NCBI GenBank assembly: GCA_949282265.1
Contig: CASDOZ010000006.1
Span: 122,506 to 186,505 of the forward strand
DNA length: 64,000 nucleotides
Source of the DNA: an uncultured Bacteroidales bacterium
Lineage (GTDB): Bacteria; Bacteroidota; Bacteroidia; Bacteroidales; Paludibacteraceae
Reading direction: 5' to 3'
The position numbers and the translations under genes are program-made. The notes below the pieces were generated by a model. That model worked only from the letters and a program-made list of their open reading frames with translations, had not been told where the DNA came from and searched no databases. Numbering within the stretch: position 1 is the stretch's first letter; the number at the start of each line of letters is the position of its first letter. Below are positions 25,573 to 35,844 of the stretch, one piece after another.

Positions 25573-28500
25573 CTATTTTTTATGTAATTTGATTTCACGT
25601 GAAAAACCATGTTGGCAGGTAACCGCAAATATTGTGCAGTTTTTGTCCGATTTTATGAGTTGGAAAAATTCCGATTCTTCGGCCGTTGTCCATTGTCCGC
25701 GGAGTGTTATTTTGATTTGCGATATTCCGGAAGGATTGTCAATCCATGTGCGTGAATAGACGCTCCGTTCAATGCGTTTGCCTTGCTTATCATATATTTC
25801 GTCAGCCGGTCCTTCATAAAAATGCAGGTCAGGGTCGCATACGCTGAGTGTCATCTCCTTTTCTGAAGTTTTGGCAGTCATGGCCATGCAAGGCGCATCA
25901 ACAGACTTGATGGTTGTCTTTGCACCGATTTCACCGGCTTCGAACAGGATGTATCCGGTGGTCTGCGTTTGATTGTCGCGAACAATATGTGCATGTGTGT
26001 TATGTTGCAGCACGGTGTATGGGGCTTTTTTGGGTGAAATCATCTGCGCGGCGGTTGTTGCCAGCTCTTCTGGTCCTGGTTGTATCAGAATCATGTATTC
26101 GTATTGCCCGTTTTCCGGTGCATTGCCGTGGTCGATATATGCCAAGGCAAAGTTGTTTGCCGTTGGCTGGCCGGTTTCTTCGTGCATGGAATGCTGCAAT
26201 GTTTTCTGCACATGTACTTGCCCGTTGCGGATGAAAAAATAATTGTCCATGCCGTCCGACAGCTGGGTCAATGTGTTGCTGAGTGTGGTTTCAAATGGAA
26301 AATCCGTAATTTTTTCATTGGCTATGTCGATGCTTTGTTCCGGTTGTTCCAGAAAAACCTGGAACAGGGTGGTGTGTACCGGACTTTCCGGTAGGGTGGA
26401 TACTATTCCGCTTCCGAGCGCGACAATGCGGTTGTCGAAAAAGAAATATGATTTCCGTGCGCGGAGCGAACCGTTGTATTTGTCGTGTTCGTGCAGTTTC
26501 ATGCCGAATGCTCCGTTTTGTTGTCCAATGGTGACGGCTCCGGCAAAGGTTTCATCGGACAATAGCATTTCTTCATAGCCGGAATTTTCATCCACGTTTT
26601 TGATATCGGCTTTCAAATCCTGCATGGATATTTCAGTGGCTGTCGTGCCGGGGAAGTGGTTCCAGTCCCAGCCTTCCTGCCGGAAACCTGAGCCGAAATT
26701 GGAAACGGGGTTTCCTTTTGACAGAATCTGCAGATTCCCGTGGTTCAGGTAACGGCCGTAAAGGTTTGCTCCGACATAGGATTCCGTGGCCCATAAATAC
26801 CGGCTGTGTCCCATGGCTGTAGCTGACCACGTACCGCGCCGGTGTACGGCAAGGCAAGAATAGTTGTATGCCCAATTGCCGTTGGGCGATGTTTCCGGTT
26901 CTATGCCGGCTTGAATGAATTTGCGCGCAGTTCCGGTGGGCTTGTCCTGCACCAAACGTAAGTAGGCGGCAGCCAGCTCCCTGTCTATTTCCTGTGTGCC
27001 ATCAGGTGAACCGCAGGCGGCCAGGCGTGCGAACTGTTCGGGAATCAAGTGTCCTTTGCCGTCCGGATGTCTTCCTGAGAGTGACAGTGGCCATGTTTGC
27101 AGGTTGCAGTAGGTTCGCATGGTCAGCAAGGCATTTTTCAGATGCTCGTGGCTTGTTTGCTGTAAGGCAAATGCTGTTTTGTGCAACAATGTTACCGCAT
27201 TGACAGCTCCTTCCAGTCCACCAATGGCATAGGCAGGATAATTATGCCTGTGATGGAATATGGTGCCATCTATTTTGAACGAACCTGCTGTGCCATCTGA
27301 GAATGCCATGCCGTTGTCAATCCAGCGTGCAAAGCAATGCAGATAAGCTGCTTTTTCCGGTGTGTCGTCCAGCATGAGTATGCTGCTTAGCCGTGGAACG
27401 AGGCTTGTGTTGAACGCATCTATGTCCATTCCGGGAACGTGCGGCATCTTTTTTACTTCACCTGCTCCCGAGAACCATTCCATGGCTTGCTGCACTTGTT
27501 TTTTCAGTCCTGCTTCAGCCAGCACATCGCGCATCAGGAATGATGCGACGTAAAAATTCCGCATGCTGTAGCCCAGATGGTGTAGGGTGCCCATTGCGCT
27601 TCCGGCCTGGAATCCCTGGTCGAGCATGTGCCGCATGAAGAGTACGTACATTTGTGCAATCTCTTGCCGTTCTTGTGGGTTGTCGGCACGGTGGTAGGCT
27701 ACAGCCAGGTTGTCCAACAATTTATTGGCCTGTACAAGCCCCATCGCGTTGTTGTAAATGACGTTGTAGGGAGCTGCTCCCAGATAGGAATATGTTTCAC
27801 CGTAGCGTTCAAAAAAGATGGGTAATCCGTTAAGACTGCCATCGTTGTTTTGCTTGATCTGATATGTCCCGAGGCTTTGTTTCAGTTGTTTCAGGCTTTG
27901 TGCCTTGCGGTTTCCCAGCAATAGGTCATCCAGCCTGTTTTCAATGGTGAGCATGCCGTTTTTTTCGTCGGTGGAAAGTCCGGTTGCTATTTCCGTTTCA
28001 AAATTGTTTTGCCATGATGATAACAGCACCAGCCAGTGGCTGTTGGTTTCCGGATTGACATAGGGAGCCTGGAAATCGGCCGTGTGATGGCGGACATCCT
28101 GGAAAGAGACCGGAATAATGTGGTCAAAGTAGAATTTGCCGTGTGGCGTTTTGGGTGCTGTAATCCGGATTTCGTCCATGTCGGGTTGCGGTTTCCCTTC
28201 CATGTCCCTGTCGAATGCAATCCATGCGCCACGCCAGCCGGTAAAGTCTGTACCGTAGTCGAAGAAACAGCATGTTTGCCCGTTTTTCAGAAATTCCACT
28301 CTGATTTTGTCATTCGGAATGGCTTTTTCCGCATATATCCAGAATACGAAAGTTGCTATTGCGTTGTTGTCTGCGTAGGTGTTTTTTTTGCTGTATTTAA
28401 CAGGCATGTGTATGAACCATTGTGCATTGGGGGCATTCCATTCCCATTCAAGGCTGTTTTTCAGGTGTTTGTAGTGTTTTGTGCTGATGGAAAGTGTGGA

Positions 28501-28653
28501 ATTGCTGTCGGCTTTTGCCGGTGCAATGCCCTTTTCAAAGGATAAAATGGCCGGGTGGGTAAATTCTTCCATGGTTGTGGCGTGCAACCCGGAAGCTCCC
28601 CCCAGCCATCCTAACGTCAAGAAACAATATAGGATTATTTTTTTCTTGCCCAT
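25573..28653 (-). CDS. Chondroitinase ABC-type polysaccharide lyase, family PL8
   Basis: 1026 residues, the same size as Proteus chondroitinase ABC. A Sec signal peptide (about residues 1-25) is followed by a carbohydrate-binding-like N-terminal domain ('NSLEWEWNAPNAQWFIHMPV...FVFWIYAEKAI'), an alpha/alpha toroid and C-terminal beta-sandwiches. The catalytic residues known for the ABC lyase can be placed: H468 and Y475 in 'HHRHNYPAYAIGG', R528 in 'SGRHPDGKG' and E624 in 'WATESYVGANLYGRY'; the spacing matches (7, 60, 156). 'GWDWNHFPGTTATEI' is the other PL8 signature. It cleaves chondroitin or dermatan sulfate, or hyaluronan, by beta-elimination. It lies between the GH88 gene and the kinase and, unlike the other PL8 here, has no C-terminal sorting tail. 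Confidence 0.92.
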   Translation of the reverse strand: MGKKKIILYCFLTLGWLGGASGLHATTMEEFTHPAILSFEKGIAPAKADSNSTLSISTKHYKHLKNSLEWEWNAPNAQWFIHMPVKYSKKNTYADNNAIATFVFWIYAEKAIPNDKIRVEFLKNGQTCCFFDYGTDFTGWRGAWIAFDRDMEGKPQPDMDEIRITAPKTPHGKFYFDHIIPVSFQDVRHHTADFQAPYVNPETNSHWLVLLSSWQNNFETEIATGLSTDEKNGMLTIENRLDDLLLGNRKAQSLKQLKQSLGTYQIKQNNDGSLNGLPIFFERYGETYSYLGAAPYNVIYNNAMGLVQANKLLDNLAVAYHRADNPQERQEIAQMYVLFMRHMLDQGFQAGSAMGTLHHLGYSMRNFYVASFLMRDVLAEAGLKKQVQQAMEWFSGAGEVKKMPHVPGMDIDAFNTSLVPRLSSILMLDDTPEKAAYLHCFARWIDNGMAFSDGTAGSFKIDGTIFHHRHNYPAYAIGGLEGAVNAVTLLHKTAFALQQTSHEHLKNALLTMRTYCNLQTWPLSLSGRHPDGKGHLIPEQFARLAACGSPDGTQEIDRELAAAYLRLVQDKPTGTARKFIQAGIEPETSPNGNWAYNYSCLAVHRRGTWSATAMGHSRYLWATESYVGANLYGRYLNHGNLQILSKGNPVSNFGSGFRQEGWDWNHFPGTTATEISMQDLKADIKNVDENSGYEEMLLSDETFAGAVTIGQQNGAFGMKLHEHDKYNGSLRARKSYFFFDNRIVALGSGIVSTLPESPVHTTLFQVFLEQPEQSIDIANEKITDFPFETTLSNTLTQLSDGMDNYFFIRNGQVHVQKTLQHSMHEETGQPTANNFALAYIDHGNAPENGQYEYMILIQPGPEELATTAAQMISPKKAPYTVLQHNTHAHIVRDNQTQTTGYILFEAGEIGAKTTIKSVDAPCMAMTAKTSEKEMTLSVCDPDLHFYEGPADEIYDKQGKRIERSVYSRTWIDNPSGISQIKITLRGQWTTAEESEFFQLIKSDKNCTIFAVTCQHGFSREIKLHKK

Positions 28654-28706
28654 TTTTTGGTGTTTTTCATGATATTGACAAAGGTACGGAAAACGGCTGT
28701 TTCCCG

Positions 28707-29915
28707 TTACGATTGTTCCAGATTTATTTTGCGTGTCAATGCTTCCAGAAAATAATAGTCGGCATAGTTCAGCGGTACGTCTATTTCGCTGTCATGCGGG
28801 ATGCTGCCGACGGAGTGCATCAGCAGGAAGTTCCCGTTTGTGCCTAAAATGGCCAGGTAACGACAACTGCATAGTGATGCTATGATTTTGTCAGCTGTCT
28901 TTTTGTATTCCGGTCTGTCATAGGTGCTCAGTTCGTACAATGCGGATGCAATGACGGCCGCTGCAGAAGCATCGCGTGGCTCATACGGGATGTTAGGCGC
29001 ATCGAAGTCCCAATAAGGAACCAAATCTTCTGGCATGTTCTTGTGTGTGAACAGATAGTGGTATATACTGTCCGTTTGTGCCAGGTATCGTGGGTCCTTG
29101 GTTTCACGATAGCATACAGTGAAACCGTACAATGCCCATGCTTGTCCGCGTGCCCATGCGGATTCATCTGCATAACCTTGTGCTGTCTGTTTGTGCCGTA
29201 CACCGCCTTTTACCTTGTCGTAGTCGATAACGTGGTATGTGCTGTAATCATCACGGAAATGATTCTCCAATGTGGCGTTGGCATGGCTTATGGCAATGTT
29301 GCGGAATGTGGAATCGCCGGAAAACTTGGTGGCTTCGAACATGAGTTCCAAGTTCATCATGTTGTCAATGATAACCGGGCACATCCAACCGCGTGTACCT
29401 TGCCATCCACGGTCTTCATCCCATGACTGGATAACACCTGGAACCGGGCGGAACCGGGTGGAGAGCGACTTGGCTGCTTCGACAATGACATCCTTGTATG
29501 CAGGATCCTGAGTTACGCGGTAAGCATTTCCATAGCTGCAATAAATCATGAAACCTACGTCATGGTGCCATTTCAAATGTTTGATGGAATCCAAATCTTC
29601 GGTATATTTTATACCATAATCAATCCATTTTTTGTCATGGGTCAGGTCATACATGTACCACATGGTGCCAGGAAAGAAACCACTTGTCCAGTCATCTTTC
29701 GGGATATATTCAATTTTCCCGTTATATACGGTACGCGGGTTCAATATTTTTCCCGATTCTTCAATAATTTGCACCTGACGTCCAATTTGCTTGGCGGCAA
29801 AATCGATTGTTTTTTGTAGGTCGCAACATGTCTGTGTTTCCTGTTGTTGCGTTGGCCCGCATGAAGCAAGCATTATGATTGCCAATAAAGGCATGTACAA
29901 GTTGCTGATTTTCAT
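28707..29915 (-). CDS. GH88 unsaturated glucuronyl hydrolase, lipoprotein
   Basis: 402 residues of the (alpha/alpha)6-barrel family GH88, which removes the 4,5-unsaturated uronic acid left by PL8 lyases, giving free N-acetylhexosamine. The signal ends in MLASC (Cys19). The two catalytic Asp positions are D119 in 'KWHHDVGFM' and D184 in 'VIIDNMMNLELM', spaced as in known enzymes. 'DDWTSGFFPGTMWYMYDLT', 'TYHVIDYD...G.RHKQTAQGYADESAWARGQAW' and 'PYWDFDAP...RDASAAAV' are all family sequence. It sits between the two PL8 lyase genes on the same strand, so lyase and hydrolase act in series. Confidence 0.95.
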   Translation of the reverse strand: MKISNLYMPLLAIIMLASCGPTQQQETQTCCDLQKTIDFAAKQIGRQVQIIEESGKILNPRTVYNGKIEYIPKDDWTSGFFPGTMWYMYDLTHDKKWIDYGIKYTEDLDSIKHLKWHHDVGFMIYCSYGNAYRVTQDPAYKDVIVEAAKSLSTRFRPVPGVIQSWDEDRGWQGTRGWMCPVIIDNMMNLELMFEATKFSGDSTFRNIAISHANATLENHFRDDYSTYHVIDYDKVKGGVRHKQTAQGYADESAWARGQAWALYGFTVCYRETKDPRYLAQTDSIYHYLFTHKNMPEDLVPYWDFDAPNIPYEPRDASAAAVIASALYELSTYDRPEYKKTADKIIASLCSCRYLAILGTNGNFLLMHSVGSIPHDSEIDVPLNYADYYFLEALTRKINLEQS

Positions 29916-29948
29916 ATTTCCATTTTTTTTTAATGTGTGGATAAATGT

Positions 29949-32900
29949 CTACAGGATTAACTGATAGATTGTTTTCTGGTCCGGCAGCTCTGCCTTGAGC
30001 AGATATACCTGTGATTTGGGCAGTTGGAGTATGCGTTTTCCGGTTTTGCCGGTCTGGGTGATTATGAGCCGGCCATCTACCGTATAGACGGATACGGCAT
30101 TTGTTGTTCCGTCAATGCATATCTGGTTTGCATCGAGCCGGTAGTATTTGAGCTGGGCAATATCATTCATGTGCTCAGTGAGATCGACGCTCGGATTTCT
30201 TAATGTGAATTCAACCGGTTCGCCGAGGAGGCAGGTCACTTCCAATACCGTGTTGCCGTTTTCCTGGCGGAGTTCAGGGGTTGAACCGTCATTCGCACTT
30301 GTCCATGTTGTGCCGGGTAGTACCAATGTCTTTGTTTTAGGTTCTCCGGGTTTAATGGCCTGGTCGCTGTTTTTGACTTTTTCCGGCAAGTTTATGGATG
30401 GGTCGCATACACTGATGGCCATGGTGTTTTCGTAGACCAGGCGCATCAACACCAAGGTTTCTTCTGTGCAGCCCAGCAGGTAGCCCGGCAAAGACTCCGA
30501 CGATTCGTAAATCACATAGCCATACGTGCCGCTTACCTTATCATGGACAATATGGGCGTTGCTATTGCATTGCAATATCTCGTATTGCGGATCCTCCGTC
30601 CATGCTGCGATTTCATCTGCCGTGGGTTTCAGCATGATCATGTATTCGTATGCGGCATCTTGTGGTGCAGCACCATGGTTAAGCCATGCAGTTATGAAAT
30701 TACCGGAACTTGCGGTTTTGCCATTATTTTGTATAGAACTTTGTGAACCGCCGACAATCTGTAAATCCATATTGGGTGCAAGGCGGTAATAATTGCCAAT
30801 AATGTCGCTTATTACGACCGGTTCGGCTGATTGTAGTGCATTGCTGTAGTTCATGGCCGTAACAGATTCGCCGTTTACGGTTATCTTTTTGGTCGGTGAT
30901 GAAATCCGGTTTTGGAACAGGGTGGTTTCTGTTTTGTATGTACTCTCTGAATTATTAATGTCACTGCCTAAACATACAATTCGTTTGCCGAAAGCGAATA
31001 CTGATTTGCGCGCTTTGAAATCTCTTGTGTAGAAGGTGTTGTTAATGGCATTTTCTTCCCATAACTTCATGCCAAAGATGCCATATTCGCCTAATAAGGA
31101 AGATGCTCCTGCAAAATCTTCGTTGGAGCGGGCCATTAATGTACTGGTTTGCGGGCAGACCAACCTCGTCCATGGCAGATGTATGGTCGTGGTTCCTGGC
31201 ATCCGGTTCCAATCCCAACCAGCTTCCACGAAACAACTTCCGGAACGCGAAACGTTGGATGCATCTGTACCTCCGCCATTGAATATTTCCACTGCGCCAT
31301 AGCTCTGGTAGCGTCCGTAACGATTCTCCGATGTGTATATTTCCGAACCCCAAACGTCGCTATTGTATCCTTTCATGCTGACCATGCTTTCCTGATAGCG
31401 ATGTATGCCCAGGCATGCATGGTTGAACACATAAAATCCTTGTGGCGTTTCTCCTTTGGTAATGCCCGCTTTTCCTAATGTGTCTTTGAGTGCAGTGCCG
31501 CCTAAGCGCAGGTATTCTGCGCCAAGTCTGGAGTCGATGTCTTCTTCTGCATTATAAAGCCCGCCGGCCAAACTCAAATGTCCGAATGTTTCCACAACAT
31601 CTGCACTTATGCTGCCATCCAGAGGGTGGCGTCCGCTGATGCCGTTCGGCCAGTCTTTGTAATTGCAATACTCGCTCATGGCAAACAAGGCGTTGGCAAG
31701 GCTCATGCGTGCATCAGAGGAAACATTGAAATCCGTGCCGTTGATACATGCGAAAAAGTCGCCCAAGGCGGCTAATCCGCCGATGGCGTATGCCGGATAG
31801 TGGCCGCCGTGGTGGAATACACAGCCATCTGGTTTTATGCCGCCGACATTTCCTGGTGTCGGGGATAGTGAACCTTCCACCCAGCGTGTTAGGGCTTGCA
31901 TGGCGCGGTAGCTTTCAAGTTCATTGCCCATCATGATGGCAGCTATGATACGCCCGTTTAGCAATGTGTTCCAGCAATCGACTAAACCTTCGCGTGTATT
32001 GTTGAATGGAGTTCGGGTTTCGGGCAAGCCGCTCCAATAGGATAATGCAGCTACGGCTTCATCCAAACGGCCGGTTTCTTTCAGTACATCGCGCATCAGG
32101 TACATACCTAAAAACACTTCGCGGATATTATAACCGTAATGGTGGTTACTACCCATAGAGCTCCCCCATGCAAGCCCTTGGTCGTGTGCAAAGTCCCACG
32201 CCAACAGGAATTTTTCCTTTGATTCTTCTGAATTGTTGAAATAAGCATCCTGTGCCAAACCATATAGTATGACCTCCAACATTGACAGATTCATATCTCC
32301 GTCAGTTACATCGTCGTTCATGACAAGAGGTGTGCCTACAATGAAGTCGCCTTCTTGTTTTATACCTGCATTTTCAAAATAAGTCTTGGCCGTGTTGATT
32401 CGGGAGTTTTTGGACAATTGTGCATCTATTCCAGCTTTGACCTTTTCCAGGCTTGCCCTGTTCTCATCGGTTAGTTCCTCTGGCAACGGTATGTCGTACT
32501 CCAGTTGTTCCCATTCCCACAGATATGCCCAATGGTTGTTATATTCTGTCAGATCCGTGTTCTCTGGTTGTTGGGCATCGGGTGCGTTCTGGTAGTTTAC
32601 GTCCGATACGAAAGACATACGGTCTATGTAAAGTGTGCCTTCCGCGATTCCTTCTGGTGATGTCAGGTACAGTTTCAGGTTGGTACGTACTTTTTTGTCG
32701 CCTTTCATGTATTTTGTGCCGATGCGGCAGATGCGCCAGCCTTTGAAATCCAGGTTGAAATCAAAATAGTACTGTACGTTCCCATCTGTATCACGGAATT
32801 CGCAGCGCAACGGATTCTCGCATGGCGTTTGGTTGTAAACCCAGAAAATAACGCCATCGCGCCATACTTGTAATGTGCGTGACTCATCAAAACGCAAAAC

Positions 32901-33095
32901 CGATGATGCTTGTGTCCAATTCCATTGCAGGCTGTGTGAGCCGTCTTTGTAGGGGGCGGCGACTAATTGAAGTGTGCCGCTTCCACTGTCTTCCAAGGCG
33001 GCAGGGGTCGTTTCTGCCTCAAAATCGAATGCGACATCCGCTGCAAATCCCCACCAAGGAAGCAGGCATAAAAGAAAAATTAGTTTAGATTTCAT
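29949..33095 (-). CDS. Chondroitinase ABC-type PL8 lyase with C-terminal sorting domain
   Basis: 1048 residues, closer in sequence to Proteus chondroitinase ABC than the second PL8 here (for example 'SSEIY..DNRYGRYQS' against 'GSEIYTSENRYGRYQS', and 'EAGWDWNRMPGTTTIHLPW'). The Sec signal is about residues 1-18. Catalytic residues by alignment to the ABC lyase: H429 and Y436 in 'HHGGHYPAYAIGG', R489 in 'SGRHPLDG', E585 in 'VWGSEIYTSENRY'. After the beta domains a tail of about 80 residues ('AVSVYTVDGRLIITQTG...VYLLKAELPDQKTIYQLIL') looks like a type IX-style sorting domain. It lies 14 bp after the preceding lipoprotein gene. It should cut chondroitin/dermatan sulfate; activity on hyaluronan is possible. 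Confidence 0.94.
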   Translation of the reverse strand: MKSKLIFLLCLLPWWGFAADVAFDFEAETTPAALEDSGSGTLQLVAAPYKDGSHSLQWNWTQASSVLRFDESRTLQVWRDGVIFWVYNQTPCENPLRCEFRDTDGNVQYYFDFNLDFKGWRICRIGTKYMKGDKKVRTNLKLYLTSPEGIAEGTLYIDRMSFVSDVNYQNAPDAQQPENTDLTEYNNHWAYLWEWEQLEYDIPLPEELTDENRASLEKVKAGIDAQLSKNSRINTAKTYFENAGIKQEGDFIVGTPLVMNDDVTDGDMNLSMLEVILYGLAQDAYFNNSEESKEKFLLAWDFAHDQGLAWGSSMGSNHHYGYNIREVFLGMYLMRDVLKETGRLDEAVAALSYWSGLPETRTPFNNTREGLVDCWNTLLNGRIIAAIMMGNELESYRAMQALTRWVEGSLSPTPGNVGGIKPDGCVFHHGGHYPAYAIGGLAALGDFFACINGTDFNVSSDARMSLANALFAMSEYCNYKDWPNGISGRHPLDGSISADVVETFGHLSLAGGLYNAEEDIDSRLGAEYLRLGGTALKDTLGKAGITKGETPQGFYVFNHACLGIHRYQESMVSMKGYNSDVWGSEIYTSENRYGRYQSYGAVEIFNGGGTDASNVSRSGSCFVEAGWDWNRMPGTTTIHLPWTRLVCPQTSTLMARSNEDFAGASSLLGEYGIFGMKLWEENAINNTFYTRDFKARKSVFAFGKRIVCLGSDINNSESTYKTETTLFQNRISSPTKKITVNGESVTAMNYSNALQSAEPVVISDIIGNYYRLAPNMDLQIVGGSQSSIQNNGKTASSGNFITAWLNHGAAPQDAAYEYMIMLKPTADEIAAWTEDPQYEILQCNSNAHIVHDKVSGTYGYVIYESSESLPGYLLGCTEETLVLMRLVYENTMAISVCDPSINLPEKVKNSDQAIKPGEPKTKTLVLPGTTWTSANDGSTPELRQENGNTVLEVTCLLGEPVEFTLRNPSVDLTEHMNDIAQLKYYRLDANQICIDGTTNAVSVYTVDGRLIITQTGKTGKRILQLPKSQVYLLKAELPDQKTIYQLIL

Positions 33096-33108
33096 AGCTT
33101 TTTAAAAA

Positions 33109-34083
33109 TTATTCTGTAACGATGATTTGCAGTTTCCTTTCTGTACTCTCTCCTGCAAGATAATTGCTGTTGCTGGCATAGAAAGTTACATCATATACTC
33201 CGGCCTTTGTAAATGTGTAATCGTACGATGTAACCGTTTCCGTTATGTCTTTGATGGAAATGGCGTATGCACTGTTTTCTTTGTCATAGAAACTGCTGGT
33301 GGAACCTGTCTGTATGTAAATCGGCCCCAGTATCAGCCAGTCTTCGTTAAGTGCGCGTCCGTTTGGAGTTACATTGATTGTCCATTTTTTCACATCTGAT
33401 TTTTGCCATACGCGATTTGCCGTTTCGTCAGCAGCATCGTATGGATTATCCAAGTTAAACATATCGAAACGGGTGTATGAAATGGTGTCCGAGGCGTATT
33501 CACTGACCTTTGTCCCGGATGTTTTTATATTCGTTTCGATGCGCAAGTTACTGATATCCCAACCGGGTTGCATACCGGTTTTTTCGGGTTTGTAACGGAA
33601 TGCGATTACGACATTCCCGCCACGGTATGTCTCCAACGACACAGTGTCGGTCCCGTTACCTCCTGGTGTATTTAATGGCAGATTCTTGCATAATGCCGTA
33701 ATATCATTCCAATTATGGTTGCGGATTGCAGCAGAATCTTCTTTTGCAGGTAACGTTGTTTTCAACAAATTCGGCATGGAAGATGCCAACAATATTTCCA
33801 TTGAGTTTTCTGCATCAGCATTTTTGTTCAGCAGGCTTGTGTTGAAAATCAATGTGGAAGTTGTCGCTTCGAAACAGTCATATTTCATGGAGATAAAATC
33901 AGGATCTCCTGAAAACAAGAACGTAATCGTGTTGTTTTTGGGTAAGGTATATGCTGTTCTATCGTAAGATATGTAGGATTTTGAAGTGTCCACATCGACG
34001 GAAAATTCCAAAGCCCGTTTCAAATCTTGGTTACAACTGGCCATCAGTACGCAACTGAGCAGTATTACAATGTCTTTTTTCAT
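33109..34083 (-). CDS. PUL lipoprotein with PKD-like domains, putative glycan-binding
   Basis: 324 residues with a lipoprotein signal ending in LMASC (Cys17). The start of the mature protein ('LEFSVDVDTSKSYISYDRTAYTLPKNNTITFLFSGDPDFISMK') looks like the DUF5017 group of Bacteroidetes PUL proteins. The end ('YDYTFTKAGVYDVTFYASN') is a PKD-like beta-sandwich. No enzyme motif is visible. It lies directly after susD and before the first PL8 lyase, the usual place of a surface glycan-binding protein. Binding of glycosaminoglycan chains is an inference. Confidence 0.75.
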   Translation of the reverse strand: MKKDIVILLSCVLMASCNQDLKRALEFSVDVDTSKSYISYDRTAYTLPKNNTITFLFSGDPDFISMKYDCFEATTSTLIFNTSLLNKNADAENSMEILLASSMPNLLKTTLPAKEDSAAIRNHNWNDITALCKNLPLNTPGGNGTDTVSLETYRGGNVVIAFRYKPEKTGMQPGWDISNLRIETNIKTSGTKVSEYASDTISYTRFDMFNLDNPYDAADETANRVWQKSDVKKWTINVTPNGRALNEDWLILGPIYIQTGSTSSFYDKENSAYAISIKDITETVTSYDYTFTKAGVYDVTFYASNSNYLAGESTERKLQIIVTE

Positions 34084-34116
34084 ATTTTTAATTTTCTTGT
34101 TTTTAAACGATAAACA

Positions 34117-35826
34117 TTACCAACCAGGGTTTTGTGTCATTTTTGTATTGACGGATAATTCCGATGTTGGGATAGGGAAGTAAACGTAGGCCTCTGAAAC
34201 GCCGCGATAATAGTCAGCTGCATATTGATAGTTGCTTCCCCAACCTTCTTCTGAAACGGTTCCTGCCATATCCCTCATTACCGGATAAAATTCGCCCCAG
34301 CGAATCAAATCCCAGCGGCGCAGGGCTTCAAAGGCAAATTCCATGGCTCGTTCATTTTTCAGTTTTGCTAAAAAATCGTCTTTTGACAGGCCTGCGGGTA
34401 TCTCTCCAAGATTGGCACGTTCACGTACGGCATTGATACACTCGTATGCCAGTGTAGTAGGACCTCCGTTCAATTCATTTTCTGCCTCGGCAATCATAAG
34501 CAATATATCGCTATATCGCAGAATCGGGAAGTTGATGGGGGTATAGTTCTTGTGTTTCGGCAACACTTTCTCGTATTCACGGCGGTATTTAGCGGCACAA
34601 CGTGTTTTGTTCAAACGGCTGGTACTTTCTGTTTGTTCTTCCAGGACTCCGGCTTGGATAACGGCACCTTCCGGCAATTTCCCGTAATAATAGCGTCTGC
34701 CGGTAACTTCTTTGGTTGTGCTGTTGGTTATATATTCAAAGGGTGTGATATTCCAATCGCCACGTGCTGTATCGCCTTCGGCCTCATACATTTTGTATAG
34801 CTTCAAAGATGCGTATGCAAATTTGTAGCTGTAACCAGGGTTTTTGATTCCTCCTAGGTTCATAAAGGCTTCTGATGCAGATAAGTCAGGACCTCCAAAA
34901 CCGAGCGTATTTCCCAAGCGTCCGGAAGCTTGTTCAACACTGGTCCGGTTACCGGCTTCTTCGGCCTCCCACAGGCTTTCTTTTACGCCGGTACTGTTAT
35001 ATAAATCTTCGCACAAGTCAAGGAATACGCGGTTGTATGGTTTTACCAATCCGAGATTGGCAACACTGGCACTGTCTTTTACTTCTTTCGCCCATTTGAG
35101 CGCCGCTTTGTAATAGTCCAGGGAATTGCCATCCGTGTCACGCGCACCGGCACGGAACATATAGACACGTGCCAGAATACCTTTTGCGGCTTCCCGTGTG
35201 ATACGTCCCGTATAATCCAAATCGGCGAGGCTGTATAAGTTCGGGATAGCTGTTTCCATGTCGGAAATGATTTGGTCATAGACAATCTGTTTGTTTGTCC
35301 GTGCTATATCCAGTCCGTATGCGCTTTTTACGGATTCCAAACGCATGGGTACATCACCCCAACATTGTACGAGGTGGAAATAGTAGAATGCACGCAGGAA
35401 CAAGGCTTCCGCCTCAATTCGTTGGCGTGTAGAACGGGCGACTTCGTCGCTACTGCGATTGATGTTTTCGAGCAACAGGTTGGCGCGGTTGATTCCATCG
35501 TACAATATCGCCCAAAATTTCTGGATTTCCGTGCCACTGCTGTTGGCATTCCCGCAAAGCATGGTCGCGGCAGCCGGATTGGAACGTTGATAAAATGTCA
35601 GGTCATCGCCGCCTGCCAGATAGAGCGGATAGTTGTTACCGTAGAAATGTTCCTGCATGATGGGGCTGTAAACACCCGTGAGGAACGTATTGAGTTCGCT
35701 TTCCGACTTGAAGTAAGTATCGGTTGTCGAAAGGCGCGGTTCTTTTTCCAAGAAATCAGAACATGCCGTGCCCAATAACATTGCGCAGGCAACAAATGCA
35801 ATATATTTGATGTGTTTCAGTTTCAT
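34117..35826 (-). CDS. SusD/RagB-family lipoprotein of the GAG locus
   Basis: 569 residues. The signal ends in LLGTAC (Cys22), then 'SDFLEKEPRLSTTDTYFKSESELNTFLTGVY', the classic SusD opening. 'AEALFLRAFYYFHLVQCWGDVPMRLE' and the C-terminal 'NFPILRYSDILLMIAEAENEL', 'INAVRERANL' and 'ERAMEFAFEALRRWDLIRWG' confirm the family. It forms the surface lid of the SusC transporter encoded 18 bp upstream and would bind chondroitin-type oligosaccharides, judging by the lyases, sulfatase and GH88 in the same locus. Confidence 0.96.
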   Translation of the reverse strand: MKLKHIKYIAFVACAMLLGTACSDFLEKEPRLSTTDTYFKSESELNTFLTGVYSPIMQEHFYGNNYPLYLAGGDDLTFYQRSNPAAATMLCGNANSSGTEIQKFWAILYDGINRANLLLENINRSSDEVARSTRQRIEAEALFLRAFYYFHLVQCWGDVPMRLESVKSAYGLDIARTNKQIVYDQIISDMETAIPNLYSLADLDYTGRITREAAKGILARVYMFRAGARDTDGNSLDYYKAALKWAKEVKDSASVANLGLVKPYNRVFLDLCEDLYNSTGVKESLWEAEEAGNRTSVEQASGRLGNTLGFGGPDLSASEAFMNLGGIKNPGYSYKFAYASLKLYKMYEAEGDTARGDWNITPFEYITNSTTKEVTGRRYYYGKLPEGAVIQAGVLEEQTESTSRLNKTRCAAKYRREYEKVLPKHKNYTPINFPILRYSDILLMIAEAENELNGGPTTLAYECINAVRERANLGEIPAGLSKDDFLAKLKNERAMEFAFEALRRWDLIRWGEFYPVMRDMAGTVSEEGWGSNYQYAADYYRGVSEAYVYFPIPTSELSVNTKMTQNPGW

Positions 35827-35844
35827 AATCTGTGTTTTTTACGT